A stretch of DNA of 64,000 bases from Balneolaceae bacterium (GCA_034521495.1 JAXHMK010000004.1:124001-188000), one strand, 5' to 3'; positions 17,609-27,632 are shown, counted from the stretch's first letter. Numbers and translations are program-made. Notes: generated by a model not told the origin, from the letters alone.

Positions 17609-18214
17609 ATGAAATTAACAGCACTTGAGATCAAACAACAGCAGTTTGAAAAATCTCTCCGCGGTTACGACACAACAGAAGTTCAATCTTACCTGAATCT
17701 TATTGCCAGCGAATGGGAGCATATGGTTGGAAAAATTCGCGAGCTCGAAAACCAGGTTGATAAAATGAACAGCAAACTACAACACTACGAACGGGTAGAA
17801 GAAGCACTGCATGAAACCCTTCAAACTGCTAAAAGCTCTGCCGAGGAGAAATTGAGTGGAGCAAAAAAAGAGGCGAATATGATTCGCGAAAAGGCCGAGA
17901 TGGAGGCAGAATCGATTGTTAAGGACGCTAATCAGCAGCGCAGGGAAGTCCGGCAAAGCATCATGCAGCTTATTGACAAACGCGAAGAGATGATTCGCAG
18001 CATGAGATCTTACCTTGAAAATACGCAGGAATCCCTCGAGCAATTCAATAAAGACGACCGATCACTTTTCACACCACCCGAGCACATCGAACAGGAAGCC
18101 AATCCTGTAGTTCAAAAGGAAAAAACAAAAGAAGAGAAGACGCATTCACCAAAGGAGAGCCGTAACATCCCCGGAGCGGAAAAAATTGACGATATCATCG
18201 ACGAACTTGATTAA
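17609..18214 (+). CDS. DivIVA-domain coiled-coil protein
   Basis: 201 residues. The N-terminus MKLTALEIKQQQFEKSLRGY and DTTEVQSYLNLIASEWE is the DivIVA membrane/curvature-binding module with its conserved [FY]-x-x-[SA]-[LF]-R-G-Y-[DN]. A long coiled coil (residues about 30-150) and a charged disordered tail follow. DivIVA proteins recruit partners to curved membranes at poles or septa. In Gram-negative Balneolota the role is not established. It closes the run after yggS and the PspB-like genes; the purine phosphorylase gene starts 27 bp later. Confidence 0.88.
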   Translation: MKLTALEIKQQQFEKSLRGYDTTEVQSYLNLIASEWEHMVGKIRELENQVDKMNSKLQHYERVEEALHETLQTAKSSAEEKLSGAKKEANMIREKAEMEAESIVKDANQQRREVRQSIMQLIDKREEMIRSMRSYLENTQESLEQFNKDDRSLFTPPEHIEQEANPVVQKEKTKEEKTHSPKESRNIPGAEKIDDIIDELD

Positions 18215-18241
18215 TGAATCACCTTTTCAATATTTAATAAA

Positions 18242-19078
18242 ATGGCATTAGACTCAGTAAAACTCTTTAGGGAAAAACGCGACGAAGCTTTACAATTTAT
18301 TCAATCTCATACAGACTTACGTCCCAATTATATGTTAATACTGGGAACCGGTTTGGGGCAGCTTGCCGATGAGATGAATATAGTTGACCAGATCTCTTAC
18401 GATCAAATTCCTCATTTTCCTGTTTCAACTGTGGAAAGCCATGCCGGAAAATTGCTGTTTGGCACTCTTGGCGGAAAGGAGGTGGTAGCCATGCAGGGAC
18501 GCTTCCACTATTATGAAGGATACACCATGCAGCAGATCGTTTTCCCGATTCGCATACTGAAGGAGAATGGAGCTGATACACTGTTTGTAAGTAACGCTTG
18601 CGGCGGAATGAATCCCCAATATAAACGGGGGGATATCATGCTGATTTCAGATCATATCAATCTGTTGGGAGACAACCCGCTCATCGGCCCGAATGATGAT
18701 GAACTGGGACCAAGATTTCCTGATATGAGTGATCCTTACACCGAACGTTTACGTGAAATTGCACAGACTGTAGCACTTGAAGACTCCATACCGATGCATC
18801 AAGGCGTGTATGTAGCTGTAAGCGGGCCAATGCTTGAAACCAAATCTGAATATCGTTTTCTGCGTTTGATCGGTGCGGATGTGGTTGGAATGAGTACCAT
18901 CCCTGAAGTGATTTCTGCCGTACATATGGGAATGGATGTTTTAGGTATTTCCGCAATTACAGACGAATGTTTTCCCGACGCACTGGAACCTGTTAATATC
19001 GAAGATATTTTAGAAGCGGCCGGCATAGCAGAACCTAAAATGACAAAAGTGATCATCCGGGTTTTAGAAAAACTATAA
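18242..19078 (+). CDS. punA: Purine nucleoside phosphorylase, trimeric type
   Basis: 278 residues, the length of trimeric PNPs. Motifs: LILGTGLGQLADEM (phosphate loop), STVESHAGKLLFGTLGG, MQGRFHYYEGYTM with the phosphate-binding Arg and His, SNACGGMNPQYKRGDIMLI, and GPMLETKSEYRFLRLIGADVV with the conserved Glu, then MSTIPEVISAVHMGM. It splits inosine and guanosine to base plus ribose-1-phosphate in purine salvage. ATG at 18242 is supported by position in the operon and the family N-terminus. Confidence 0.95.
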   Translation: MALDSVKLFREKRDEALQFIQSHTDLRPNYMLILGTGLGQLADEMNIVDQISYDQIPHFPVSTVESHAGKLLFGTLGGKEVVAMQGRFHYYEGYTMQQIVFPIRILKENGADTLFVSNACGGMNPQYKRGDIMLISDHINLLGDNPLIGPNDDELGPRFPDMSDPYTERLREIAQTVALEDSIPMHQGVYVAVSGPMLETKSEYRFLRLIGADVVGMSTIPEVISAVHMGMDVLGISAITDECFPDALEPVNIEDILEAAGIAEPKMTKVIIRVLEKL

Positions 19079-19085
19079 GCACGAG

Positions 19086-19160
19086 TGGTTTAAAGTTAAA
19101 GTTTATTGATCAGAGTTTGATGTCAATAACCTTAGACATTGAACCTTAAACTTTAAACCA
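19086..19160 (+). terminator. Inverted repeat after the purine phosphorylase gene
   Basis: Arms TGGTTTAAAGTT and AACTTTAAACCA (12 bp) with a 51-bp interior, followed by ATTTTAA. It begins 8 bp past the punA stop and probably ends the operon transcript. Confidence 0.55.
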
Positions 19161-19292
19161 ATTTTAACTACGGATAAATACTTAAATTTTGCCTGGTACT
19201 GTTATTCTTTTTGGAAAGATTGTATTTTGCATATGGAGTTCAACAGATCATTTTCCTTTTTACTTTAACCTCTAATCATATAGCGTCACTGC

Positions 19293-20075
19293 ATGAGCAC
19301 AGACGGTTTTAATGATGGTTCCACTTGGAACGAATTCCAATGGGAGTCTCACCTTAATGAAATTGAAAAGCGCAGCGAACAGTTGCGGCGATTCATCACC
19401 TCTGACCCAAAAGGAAAAACCCCTCGATGGATTACTCTTTTGCAGGAAAGCCTGGATGAACTGGATGCCGTTGAAGCATTCATAGAAGAGGAACTTCTGC
19501 TTGATGAAGCTTACTTTCCCGAAGATGAAGATGACTGGGAAGATGATGAAGATGAGTTTGATGATGACGACTTTTTCTTCAAAGATTCATCTTTTCCGTT
19601 TTATGATGAAGAGGATGAATTTGACGATGACGATTTTGACTATGGCGAAGAATGGAAAGAGTTAAGCGATGATTTTACGCTCTCCGATTATGGCTCCATA
19701 GAAAACCTTGATATCTACCAGGATGCCCGATCCTATGCTGTTGATACTCTGAAATGGGCTGAAATGATTCCCCGGCAGATGCAAAACAAACATGTACATG
19801 ATTACATCACCAACGTTCTGAAGATAACGGCCAAACTTGCCGGTGGTTATTCGTTTGGCTTTGAGCAAGATGTGTTGGGCGGAAACATCGCCTATACAAA
19901 AAAAGCTCTCTACAGTGCCAATTCAGCGTTGAAACATCTTCATTACATGAAAAAGGAACCTTACATTACCTCTCTTGCCTATTCTAAATTTCACGAGCGG
20001 TTGTTTGAGCTTCGAAACGATATAGGAATTTACATCCAGGAATTACGAGATCGATTTCAGCTGGGGCTTGAATAG
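19293..20075 (+). CDS. Hypothetical protein with a very acidic Asp/Glu-rich centre
   Basis: 260 residues with no family I recognise. Residues 1-65 look helical. Residues about 70-130 are an extreme acidic tract (DEDDWEDDEDEFDDDDFFF and EEDEFDDDDFDYGEEW) with Phe and Tyr interspersed. Residues 150-260 form an all-helical C-terminal domain (WAEMIPRQMQNKHVHDYI, then NVLKITAKLAGG). No signal peptide or membrane span, so cytoplasmic. Acidic tracts of this kind can bind cations or basic partners. The gene end overlaps the convergent PLP decarboxylase by 19 bp. Confidence 0.75.
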   Translation: MSTDGFNDGSTWNEFQWESHLNEIEKRSEQLRRFITSDPKGKTPRWITLLQESLDELDAVEAFIEEELLLDEAYFPEDEDDWEDDEDEFDDDDFFFKDSSFPFYDEEDEFDDDDFDYGEEWKELSDDFTLSDYGSIENLDIYQDARSYAVDTLKWAEMIPRQMQNKHVHDYITNVLKITAKLAGGYSFGFEQDVLGGNIAYTKKALYSANSALKHLHYMKKEPYITSLAYSKFHERLFELRNDIGIYIQELRDRFQLGLE

Positions 20076-21523
20076 CCGCGCTTCTCTTTAATCTCTCTAA
20101 TTTTTTCCCGGATGATGTCAACCAACTCATTCACCTCATTCAGATGTGTTCGTACCGACAGAATTGCAACACGAAAAAAGAAAACTCCATCCACTTCTGT
20201 TGTTGAGAGGAAAAAACGCCCATCTTTTAAAATCAATTTGTGAAGCTCTCTATTTAATGCATCTAAATCATCACCACCGGGATTCCACCGAAACATAAAG
20301 ATGCTCAGTTGAGGTTCAGGGCCAACTTCAATTTCATCCATCGACTTCATCTTTTCCCACAAGTATCGGGCTAATAACTGCTTTTCATCCAGGGCATCCC
20401 GAAATCGTTTCACGCCATGTAACTTCAACGGCATCCACATTCGTAAGCCCCGAAAATGTTTACTCAATTCAGGTGATATCTCAGCCGGAGAATAGATACC
20501 GGATTTAATATTCGCATCTTTCATATAGTTGGCTTCAAAGCGGTGAGCTTCGGCCAGCTTCTTCACATCTTTTACAATTAGAGCGCCGGTTCCGTAGGGA
20601 AGAAACAACCCTTTGTGGGGATCCATCACAACAGAATCTGACTTTTCAATACCCTTGAGCTTTTTCTTCCCATCTTCCGTCAGGATAAAAAATCCACCGT
20701 ATGCGGCATCCACGTGATACCATAAATCGTTCTTTTTTGCCGTTTCACCAATCTCATCCAATGGATCTATCGCCCCGGTATCAGTTGATCCGGCCGATGC
20801 CACCACAACCCAGGGAATCAATCCATCTTTCCGATCCTGATCTATGCTTCTTTCCAGTTCAAATGGAATCATCCGAAACTTATCATCCATCGGGATATAC
20901 CGGCGGTGGCACTCTCTCATCCCAATAATATTCAGCGCCCGGTCTACGCAGTGATGTGTTTGCTTCGTCAGATATACTACGGCTTTGGAATAGTCCGCAG
21001 CTTTTAACCCGGCACTGTCTCTTGCCGTAACCAACGCTGTGAGATTTGCATGACTTCCGCCGGATGACAAATACCCACCCGGCTGCTCATCATACCCGAT
21101 CAATTCACACAACCAGTTTATAAGCCTCGTTTCAATAACAACCGCTCCGGGCGAGGATGCATACACTCCCGCATATCGATTGGTCATAGCAGCTAAAAAG
21201 TCTCCTACAGCCGATGAAGCCAATCCTCCGCCGGGGATATAACCAAAATGGCGGCCCGATACGGTATTAAGGCCGGGCCGAACCACAACATTTTCAATTT
21301 GCCGGATGATCTTTTCTGCCCCGCCGGGTTCCTCATTTACCGGTTCATCCAGCAATTTTTTTACGGATTCATCAAACTCCCGATATGCTTTTTGATCTTG
21401 CTGAGAATCATAAAACCGATTGGCATAATTGATGGCCACATTTTGCAGGTGAATTCTCTCTTTCGGATCTGGATCTAACTTTGAAGAACTTTGTTTGAGT
21501 TCTATAAGTTTTTTTTGAATCAT
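20057..21523 (-). CDS. PLP-dependent group II amino-acid decarboxylase
   Basis: 488 residues, the size of group II decarboxylases (aromatic-L-amino-acid, 2,4-diaminobutyrate and related). Active-site features: THH at residues 190-191, stacking on the cofactor; VDAAYGG with Asp272; and the PLP Schiff-base Lys304 in DPHKGLFLPYGTGAL. YLSSGGSHANLTAL binds the cofactor phosphate. Substrate cannot be assigned from sequence; an aromatic amino acid is the most usual. No transporter or partner gene adjoins, so a polyamine or siderophore operon is not supported. ATG at 21523. Confidence 0.9.
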   Translation of the reverse strand: MIQKKLIELKQSSSKLDPDPKERIHLQNVAINYANRFYDSQQDQKAYREFDESVKKLLDEPVNEEPGGAEKIIRQIENVVVRPGLNTVSGRHFGYIPGGGLASSAVGDFLAAMTNRYAGVYASSPGAVVIETRLINWLCELIGYDEQPGGYLSSGGSHANLTALVTARDSAGLKAADYSKAVVYLTKQTHHCVDRALNIIGMRECHRRYIPMDDKFRMIPFELERSIDQDRKDGLIPWVVVASAGSTDTGAIDPLDEIGETAKKNDLWYHVDAAYGGFFILTEDGKKKLKGIEKSDSVVMDPHKGLFLPYGTGALIVKDVKKLAEAHRFEANYMKDANIKSGIYSPAEISPELSKHFRGLRMWMPLKLHGVKRFRDALDEKQLLARYLWEKMKSMDEIEVGPEPQLSIFMFRWNPGGDDLDALNRELHKLILKDGRFFLSTTEVDGVFFFRVAILSVRTHLNEVNELVDIIREKIREIKEKRGYSSPS

Positions 21524-21649
21524 CTACTGGGCAAATAACTTTTGATATTTTAATTGGTTCAAATATCGCGAAAATTTTTTCCATTTTAGACAAACATTCT
21601 GTACTTATTCTCTAATTAAACCTCAACTCATTCAGATAAAATTCACGGC

Positions 21650-22792
21650 ATGAAAAAACTGACTGCACTCTGTATCACGTGTTTCATTTTCTTTCTTTCA
21701 TCGAGCCTGCTTTTCGGTCAGCAGAACAACAGAGGTGATTATAAAATTGTAGGATATGTAGCCGGCTGGCACGATTGGTCCACCGGGATGATTGATGCAC
21801 AGAAACTCACTCACATCAACTACGCTTTTGCTGATATTATTGACGGCAAAGTTGCCTCGTACCTGGATAATGATAACTACAACTTTCGGATGCTGGATTC
21901 GCTCAAGACAGATAATCCCGATCTGAAAATTTTGATTTCGGTCGGCGGCTGGTCTCGTTCCAAATTCTTCTCAGACGCAGCTTTGACAGAAAAATCCCGC
22001 GAACTGTTTGCAGAAAGCGCTGTTGATTTCATGAAAAAATATAAGCTTGATGGCGTGGATCTCGACTGGGAATATCCCGGATTATCCGGCGATGGAAATG
22101 TCTACCGCACAGTAGACAAACAGAATTTCACGCTGATGTTAAAAACATTGCGCGAACACCTCGACAGGCAAACAGAATTAGATGGGAGAGATGAGAATCC
22201 ATATTTACTGACTATTGCCACCGGTGCCAGCAAAAATTACCTGGAGCACACCGAAATGCACAAAGCCCATCAGTACCTCGATTTCATCAATATTATGACG
22301 TACGATTTTCACACCGGCGGATCGCCTGTTGCGGGTCATCATTCCAACTTGTATCCATCGCAAAGCATCCATTTTACGGGTCCATCGGCCGATCAATCGG
22401 TACAATGGCATATTGATGCCGGAATTCCGTCTGAAAAGCTGGTACTTGGCGTGCCGTTTTATGGAAGATCGTGGTCAGGTGTTCGGCCAGAGGATAACGG
22501 TCTTTATCAATGGACGGGCGGTGACGAACGCGGCTCAGCCGGATTTGACAGGCTTAAAGATGAACTGATCAACAAAAATGGATTTACCCGTTACTGGGAT
22601 GATGAAGCCAAAGCCCCTTACCTTTGGAATCCCGATACACAAACCATTTTTGTGTACGATGATGAGGAATCACTCCAAATTAAAACGGATTACATCAAAG
22701 CTCGCGGCCTGGGAGGAGCGATGTTCTGGGAATACAGCAGTAATCTTGGGGAAGAGTTGTTAAATGTCCTCTATGATGGCTTGAATGATTGA
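21650..22792 (+). CDS. Secreted GH18 chitinase-like glycoside hydrolase
   Basis: 380 residues. Signal peptide (ALCITCFIFFLSSSLLFG) followed by one GH18 barrel. The catalytic motif DGVDLDWE is at residues 134-141, with proton donor Glu141 preceded by the assisting Asp residues; LISVGGWS and the C-terminal GAMFWEYSS are the other family marks. No chitin-binding or carbohydrate-binding domain is fused. Expected to cut beta-1,4-GlcNAc polymers outside the cell; together with the GH16 laminarinase it suggests polymer scavenging. Single gene in divergent orientation to the decarboxylase. Confidence 0.93.
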   Translation: MKKLTALCITCFIFFLSSSLLFGQQNNRGDYKIVGYVAGWHDWSTGMIDAQKLTHINYAFADIIDGKVASYLDNDNYNFRMLDSLKTDNPDLKILISVGGWSRSKFFSDAALTEKSRELFAESAVDFMKKYKLDGVDLDWEYPGLSGDGNVYRTVDKQNFTLMLKTLREHLDRQTELDGRDENPYLLTIATGASKNYLEHTEMHKAHQYLDFINIMTYDFHTGGSPVAGHHSNLYPSQSIHFTGPSADQSVQWHIDAGIPSEKLVLGVPFYGRSWSGVRPEDNGLYQWTGGDERGSAGFDRLKDELINKNGFTRYWDDEAKAPYLWNPDTQTIFVYDDEESLQIKTDYIKARGLGGAMFWEYSSNLGEELLNVLYDGLND

Positions 22793-22843
22793 TACTCAAA
22801 AAAATAAATAGTCTCTCTCTTTTTAAACCTGATTAAGAATAGA

Positions 22844-23506
22844 CTATAAATCCTCGGCCATTTCGCCTGACACTAAATAGATAATACGTTCGCAAATATT
22901 GGTTACCCGGTCGCCAATTCGCTCCAGGTTATGGGATGCCCACAACAGATGAGTACATTGAGAAATATTATCGGGATTTTCGATCATAAACGAGAGAAGC
23001 TCTCTGTAAACCTGGTTGTACAGATCATCGATATCATCATCCTGGCTGTGGATCATTCTGGCGGATTTTTCATTGTGATTCACATACGCCTTCATCGAAT
23101 TTTCAACCATATCTACTGCAATTTCTCTCATTCGCGGAACATCAATCAGCGGTTTTACGTGCTTCTCATCACCAATCATCAGAGTGATTTTTGCAATTCC
23201 GGCAGCATAGTCACCAATTCGCTCCAATTCTGTATTAATGGTAAGAAGTGCAATCAGTTCTCTTAAATCAGAAGCGACCGGCTGCTGTGTAGCAATGAGA
23301 TTAATACAATCATCTTCAATTTCCCAGCGAATATCATTGATGATTTTGTCCTCTTTTTTAATCAGTTTCGCTTTTTTCAGGTCCTGATCAACCAAAGCAT
23401 CTACAGACTCTTCAATCGCTGATATAACTTTTTCTGACATATCAATCAGCTTCTGATTAATCTCTTCAATTTGTTCTTGTGTTATCGTATTCATCATAAT
23501 ATCCAA
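22844..23506 (-). CDS. phoU: Phosphate transport regulator PhoU
   Basis: 220 residues with two copies of the three-helix PhoU repeat: VDQDLKKAKLIKKEDKIIND with RIGDYAAGIAKIT, and VNHNEKSARMIHSQDDDIDD with NLERIGDRVTNICERI. The ERIGD motifs bind metal and contact the Pst transporter. PhoU dampens phosphate uptake and phosphate-starvation signalling. Last gene of the pst operon, 20 bp after pstB. No PhoR/PhoB genes are in the window. Confidence 0.96.
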   Translation of the reverse strand: MDIMMNTITQEQIEEINQKLIDMSEKVISAIEESVDALVDQDLKKAKLIKKEDKIINDIRWEIEDDCINLIATQQPVASDLRELIALLTINTELERIGDYAAGIAKITLMIGDEKHVKPLIDVPRMREIAVDMVENSMKAYVNHNEKSARMIHSQDDDIDDLYNQVYRELLSFMIENPDNISQCTHLLWASHNLERIGDRVTNICERIIYLVSGEMAEDL

Positions 23507-23526
23507 ATTACTTAAAGGCTATATCA

Positions 23527-24363
23527 CTATCCAAAACGCCCTGTAATATAATCTTCTGTCTTCTTCTTTGTTGGATTTGTAAACAACGTTTTTGTATCTC
23601 CGAGCTCAACAAGGTTTCCTACATAGAAAAAAGCCGTTTTATCAGAAACGCGGGCTGCCTGCTGCATATTATGAGTAATAATGACAATAGTTATATCCTT
23701 TTTCAGCTCGTGTATTAAATCTTCAATTCGAAGTGTTGATTGAGGATCGAGTGAACTGGTTGGTTCATCCATCAGCATCACTTCGGGTTCTACGGCTAAA
23801 GCACGTGCTATAGAGAGGCGCTGCTGCTGCCCGCCGGAGAGGTCAACAGCGGCTGTATCTAAACGATCTTTCACTTCATCAAACAGAGCCGCCTGTTTCA
23901 GGGCTTTTTCACATGCTTCGTTTAGCGTATTTTTATCCCGGATTCCCACCAATTTTAAACCGGCCACAACATTATCATAAATAGACATGGTTGGAAACGG
24001 TGTGGGCTTTTGAAATACCATACCAATTTTTCTGCGGATAATAACCGGGTTGATATCCTCGCCATAGATATTGGTATTTTCAAGAAGTACTTCTCCTTCA
24101 ACTTTGGCAACCCTGGTTAGATCGTGCATTCTGTTTAGCGCACGTAAAAAAGTTGTTTTACCGCATCCAGATGGACCAATCAGTGCCGTAACTGTTCTAT
24201 TTTCAATTGGAATAGAGATATCTTTTACACCGATCTCTTCTCCATATTTTACAGTTAGATTTTTGGTTTCCATTTTTAAACTCATGTCACGATGGTCTTT
24301 GGTTTCATAGAATTTAATAGCAGATTTCTTTTGCTGTTTTGGCTCTTTGACTACAATCGACAT
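23527..24363 (-). CDS. pstB: Phosphate ABC transporter ATP-binding protein PstB
   Basis: 278 residues, a little longer than usual because the first 30 residues extend the family N-terminus; [20 protein letters not shown] is where the conserved domain begins, so an internal Met (MSLKMETK) may be the true start. Walker [18 protein letters not shown], signature [19 protein letters not shown], Walker [17 protein letters not shown], and [18 protein letters not shown], which is diagnostic of PstB. Energises phosphate import through PstC and PstA. Confidence 0.96.
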   Translation of the reverse strand: MSIVVKEPKQQKKSAIKFYETKDHRDMSLKMETKNLTVKYGEEIGVKDISIPIENRTVTALIGPSGCGKTTFLRALNRMHDLTRVAKVEGEVLLENTNIYGEDINPVIIRRKIGMVFQKPTPFPTMSIYDNVVAGLKLVGIRDKNTLNEACEKALKQAALFDEVKDRLDTAAVDLSGGQQQRLSIARALAVEPEVMLMDEPTSSLDPQSTLRIEDLIHELKKDITIVIITHNMQQAARVSDKTAFFYVGNLVELGDTKTLFTNPTKKKTEDYITGRFG

Positions 24364-24375
24364 AGTATCATCTCC

Positions 24376-25242
24376 CTAACTTTGCTGCATTTTATGTCTT
24401 GTTAAATACCTGGCGGTTACAAATGTTAAGATTACAAAACTAAACAGAACGATTGCCGCTGCCCAACCCATACCATGCCACTCTTCGTAAGGACTGATAG
24501 CCAGGCTGTAAAGCCGCTGTGGCAAGGTATCTACCGGCTCGAAGAAAAATCCCAGCCAACTGTTGGGCAGGTAGTTATTGCCAAAAGAAGTAAACAGCAA
24601 TGGAGCCGCTTCACCTGCCGCACGGGCAAATGCCAGCAGAACGCCGGTAACCAATCCGGTTTTAGCCGCGGGCACGACCGTTGAAAGTACCACTCTCCAA
24701 CGGGGAATTCCAAGCGCGAGACCGGCTTCCCGGATCGTCCAGGAGATTCCCTGAAGAGCACTTTCGGTTGTTCGGGCAATAATCGGCAGCATCACAAAAC
24801 AGAGGGCAACCGAACCGGATATTCCCGAAAAGGTTCCCATTGGTTTAACAATTAAAACAAACGCAAACAGTCCTTTTAAAATGGCCGGCATTCCGTTCAG
24901 CGTATCATTCATAATTCTGAGAGTGGGATTCAGCGCATGCTCGGGATATTCGGAAAGCATAATGCCTGCACCTATTCCAATCGGCACGGCGATAGCCAAA
25001 GCGAGGAGGTCAACAACTACAGTTCCAAGAATGGTGTGAACAAGGCCTGTAGGCTCTCCCAACATAGCCCTTGATGGCGAACCAAGTTCTTCTGTAAAAA
25101 AATCGTAGTTTAAAGCACTCACTCCCTCAATAATTACATGAGCGAAGATAATAACCAATGGAGCAAGCACAACGATTGTTGCAACAATCAGCAGGCCCTC
25201 CATTATTTTTTCATGAATTCTGCGCCTTTTTAAACTTTTCAT
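24376..25242 (-). CDS. pstA: Phosphate ABC transporter permease PstA
   Basis: 288 residues, six membrane helices. The binding-protein-dependent permease motif is EAGLALGIPRWRVVLSTVVP, followed by ARAAGEAAPLLFTSFGN, typical of PstA. Its start overlaps the pstC stop by 4 bp, and pstB follows 12 bp after its stop, so the genes are tightly co-transcribed. Confidence 0.95.
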   Translation of the reverse strand: MKSLKRRRIHEKIMEGLLIVATIVVLAPLVIIFAHVIIEGVSALNYDFFTEELGSPSRAMLGEPTGLVHTILGTVVVDLLALAIAVPIGIGAGIMLSEYPEHALNPTLRIMNDTLNGMPAILKGLFAFVLIVKPMGTFSGISGSVALCFVMLPIIARTTESALQGISWTIREAGLALGIPRWRVVLSTVVPAAKTGLVTGVLLAFARAAGEAAPLLFTSFGNNYLPNSWLGFFFEPVDTLPQRLYSLAISPYEEWHGMGWAAAIVLFSFVILTFVTARYLTRHKMQQS

Positions 25243-26237
25243 ACTGCGTTGCTGCCTCCAACTGAAATTTTCCTGTTAATGTATGCAGCGGTTAGATTTA
25301 CAATTAGTGAAATAATAAAGAGAAGAAAACCGATCGCCATCAAACTGGACAGATGCAGGCTTTCAACCGCCTCACGAAATTCATTCACAATAACAGACGG
25401 CATCGTTGCGGCGGCACCGAAAACAGAAAACGGAAGCGTGTTTTTATTACCAATCAACATAGCTACGGCCATTGTCTCGCCTATTGCACGGCCCAGCGAC
25501 AGAATAGCTCCGGCCACAATACCGCCTCTTGCATAGGGTAAAACAGCCATGCGAATTACTTCCCACCGGGTTGAACCCAACGCCCACATCGCTTCCCGCT
25601 GATCTTTTGGAACGGCCTGGATGGCATCTTTTGCAAGAGATGTTGTGTAGGGCACAATCATCAGTGCCAAAACAATGGTAGCGGTAGCCATTCCATACCC
25701 GATTGGGTTTCCAAGTATCGGTAATAGCGCCGGATAACTTGCTTCTGCCCATTCGTAAATTGGTACGTAAACCGCGTCACGCAACCAGGGTGCAAGGATA
25801 AAAATACCCCAAATCCCGATAACCACACTCGGGATGGCTGCAATGAGTTGAACTAAATTGTCGATAATACTTGAAAGCCATTTAGGTGCATACTCTGCTG
25901 AAAATATAGCCACCGCAAGAGCCGGGAAAAAAGAGATCAGCAGTGCAACACTGCTGGTAATAATAGTACCGAAGAGAAATGGCCATGCACCAAATACCAG
26001 TTGAACAGCAGGGTCCCAGGTTGTATTCGTAAGGAACTCAAAAAAACCGAATTTATGAAGAGCTAAACTTCCCTCATCATATAAAACCCAAGCCATCCCC
26101 AGGGCAAGTAATATGATAGAAATCCCCAGGCTTATGACGACTACAGAGAAGATTTTATCGCCCAGCCACCGGTAAAGAATACCCGGTTCTTTTTTTAATT
26201 CGTCCCCGTCAGGCGACTGCTTTGATAATTCAGACAT
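25239..26237 (-). CDS. pstC: Phosphate ABC transporter permease PstC
   Basis: 332 residues. After a short cytoplasmic tail there are about six membrane segments, the permease loop EAMWALGSTRWEVIRMAVLP, and SLGRAIGETMAVAMLIGN, a hallmark of PstC. SVVIGIWGIFILAPWLRDAV marks the conserved central helix. Partner of PstA. A repeat-filled gap of 276 bp separates it from pstS. Confidence 0.95.
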   Translation of the reverse strand: MSELSKQSPDGDELKKEPGILYRWLGDKIFSVVVISLGISIILLALGMAWVLYDEGSLALHKFGFFEFLTNTTWDPAVQLVFGAWPFLFGTIITSSVALLISFFPALAVAIFSAEYAPKWLSSIIDNLVQLIAAIPSVVIGIWGIFILAPWLRDAVYVPIYEWAEASYPALLPILGNPIGYGMATATIVLALMIVPYTTSLAKDAIQAVPKDQREAMWALGSTRWEVIRMAVLPYARGGIVAGAILSLGRAIGETMAVAMLIGNKNTLPFSVFGAAATMPSVIVNEFREAVESLHLSSLMAIGFLLFIISLIVNLTAAYINRKISVGGSNAV

Positions 26238-26318
26238 CGTTTAAAATTCTATTTATCGCAGAGTTAAAATATTCTAAAATGATTAGTGTCGAGTCAAGAA
26301 TCAAATGTCGGTTAAAAA

Positions 26319-26468
26319 GTCCCCTACTTTCCTCCAAAGGGATACCTTCGGGAGAAGGGGGAAAGCGAACGGAGTGAGCAGGGGGAATGTACACCCCTCC
26401 CGGCTTCGCCGTACTCCCCTCCAGGGGAGAATAACCACCCCGGCCCCTTCTTCATAAGGAGGGGAAAA
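26319..26468. repeat. Palindrome cluster between pstS and pstC
   Basis: Contains AGTCCCCTACTTTCCTCC, GGAGAAGGGGGAAAGCG, TACACCCCTCCCGGCTTCGCC, CTCCCCTCCAGGGGAGA and CCTTCTTCATAAGGAGGGG; several are self-complementary. Related to the elements at 10580-10692, 32035-32160 and 42591-42631. In this position it may process or terminate part of the transcript so that pstS is expressed above the membrane genes. Confidence 0.6.
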
Positions 26469-26513
26469 TTATAACTCCATTCAGAAAACTGAAATTTTAT
26501 ACTTGACATAGTA

Positions 26514-27632
26514 CTATATCAACCCTTGTTCTTCGAGTAATTTCCGTCCAATCTCTTCACCTTCCCATTTTATCTGCCGGATCATCGCGATATTTTTTTC
26601 TAAAGCTGCATCCGGAATTCTCGCAAAGCCAAGCGGTTCCGCCAGATCCTGCCCTTCCGTGATACTCCAAATCAGGAATTTGACAAGCTCTTCTGCCTGC
26701 CGCCGGTTTTCAATGGCATTGTTTTGATCGAGATTTTCATAAACCAGCATCCAGGCAAAACCGGCAATCGGATATCCATTTTCGGCCGGTGTATTGGTAA
26801 ACAGAATTCGTGTGTCATCGGGCAGTTCAATATCTGCGGCTGCCGTGGTTGCTTCGTAGGAGGGTCGAATAACATTCCCGGAACTGTTTATTACCGATCC
26901 GTACGACATATCGTTTAAGACGGCATAGGTAAGGCTGTTATATCCAATGGCACCCGGTGTATTCATCACCGTTCCGGCAACTCCTTCGTTTCCGTTACCC
27001 CCAATCCCGGTTGGCCAGTTGACGCTGGTTGCATATCCTACTTTTTCTCTCCATTCATCAGAAACTCTGGTCAGGTAACTGGTCCACACATTTGTGGTTC
27101 CCGATCCGTCCGATCTGTGGACAACCGTAATGTTTCTGTCCGGCAGATCTACATTTGGATTCAGCTCGGCAATTTTGGCATCATTCCATCGTGTAATATT
27201 CCCTAAAAATATATCGACCAACACCTCACCGCTAAACACAAGGTCTTCTTCAACCGATGGCAGGTTGTAGGTTGGCACAACATCAGCCAGGGTTATGGGC
27301 ATATTAAACGCCTTTCCACCTGTCTGCTCTTCGATATTTGCAATCACTTCATCGGAGAGAAAAGCTTCACTCATTCCAAACATCACGGTCTGTTCCATAA
27401 ATTGCCGGACACCTCCGCCGGAACCGATGGACTGATAGTTGACGGTAACACGACGATTTGTAAGATCTCTGTATTCATCAGCCATATTTGTAATTAATGG
27501 CGCAGGAAATGTAGCACCAGCACCCAGTATGTTTGTTTGTTCCTGCGAAGTGGATCCCTCTTCACCCCCACCACACGAGATTATTAAAACCGACAGAACC
27601 AGAACTCCTAATAAGCTGCTAAGTCTTTTCAT
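26514..27632 (-). CDS. pstS: Phosphate-binding lipoprotein PstS
   Basis: Lipoprotein signal peptide LLGVLVLSVLIISCGGG fits a start at 27632 (MKRLSSLLG) better than an in-frame upstream codon at 27674, giving about 372 residues. Periplasmic-binding motifs: GAGATFPAPLI near the N-terminus, SIGSGGGVRQF, and VVHRSDGSGTTNVWTSYL, which hold phosphate in PstS. First gene of the pst operon. Upstream gap 27675-28431 should carry its promoter, but I could not identify a Pho box by eye. Confidence 0.95.
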   Translation of the reverse strand: MKRLSSLLGVLVLSVLIISCGGGEEGSTSQEQTNILGAGATFPAPLITNMADEYRDLTNRRVTVNYQSIGSGGGVRQFMEQTVMFGMSEAFLSDEVIANIEEQTGGKAFNMPITLADVVPTYNLPSVEEDLVFSGEVLVDIFLGNITRWNDAKIAELNPNVDLPDRNITVVHRSDGSGTTNVWTSYLTRVSDEWREKVGYATSVNWPTGIGGNGNEGVAGTVMNTPGAIGYNSLTYAVLNDMSYGSVINSSGNVIRPSYEATTAAADIELPDDTRILFTNTPAENGYPIAGFAWMLVYENLDQNNAIENRRQAEELVKFLIWSITEGQDLAEPLGFARIPDAALEKNIAMIRQIKWEGEEIGRKLLEEQGLI

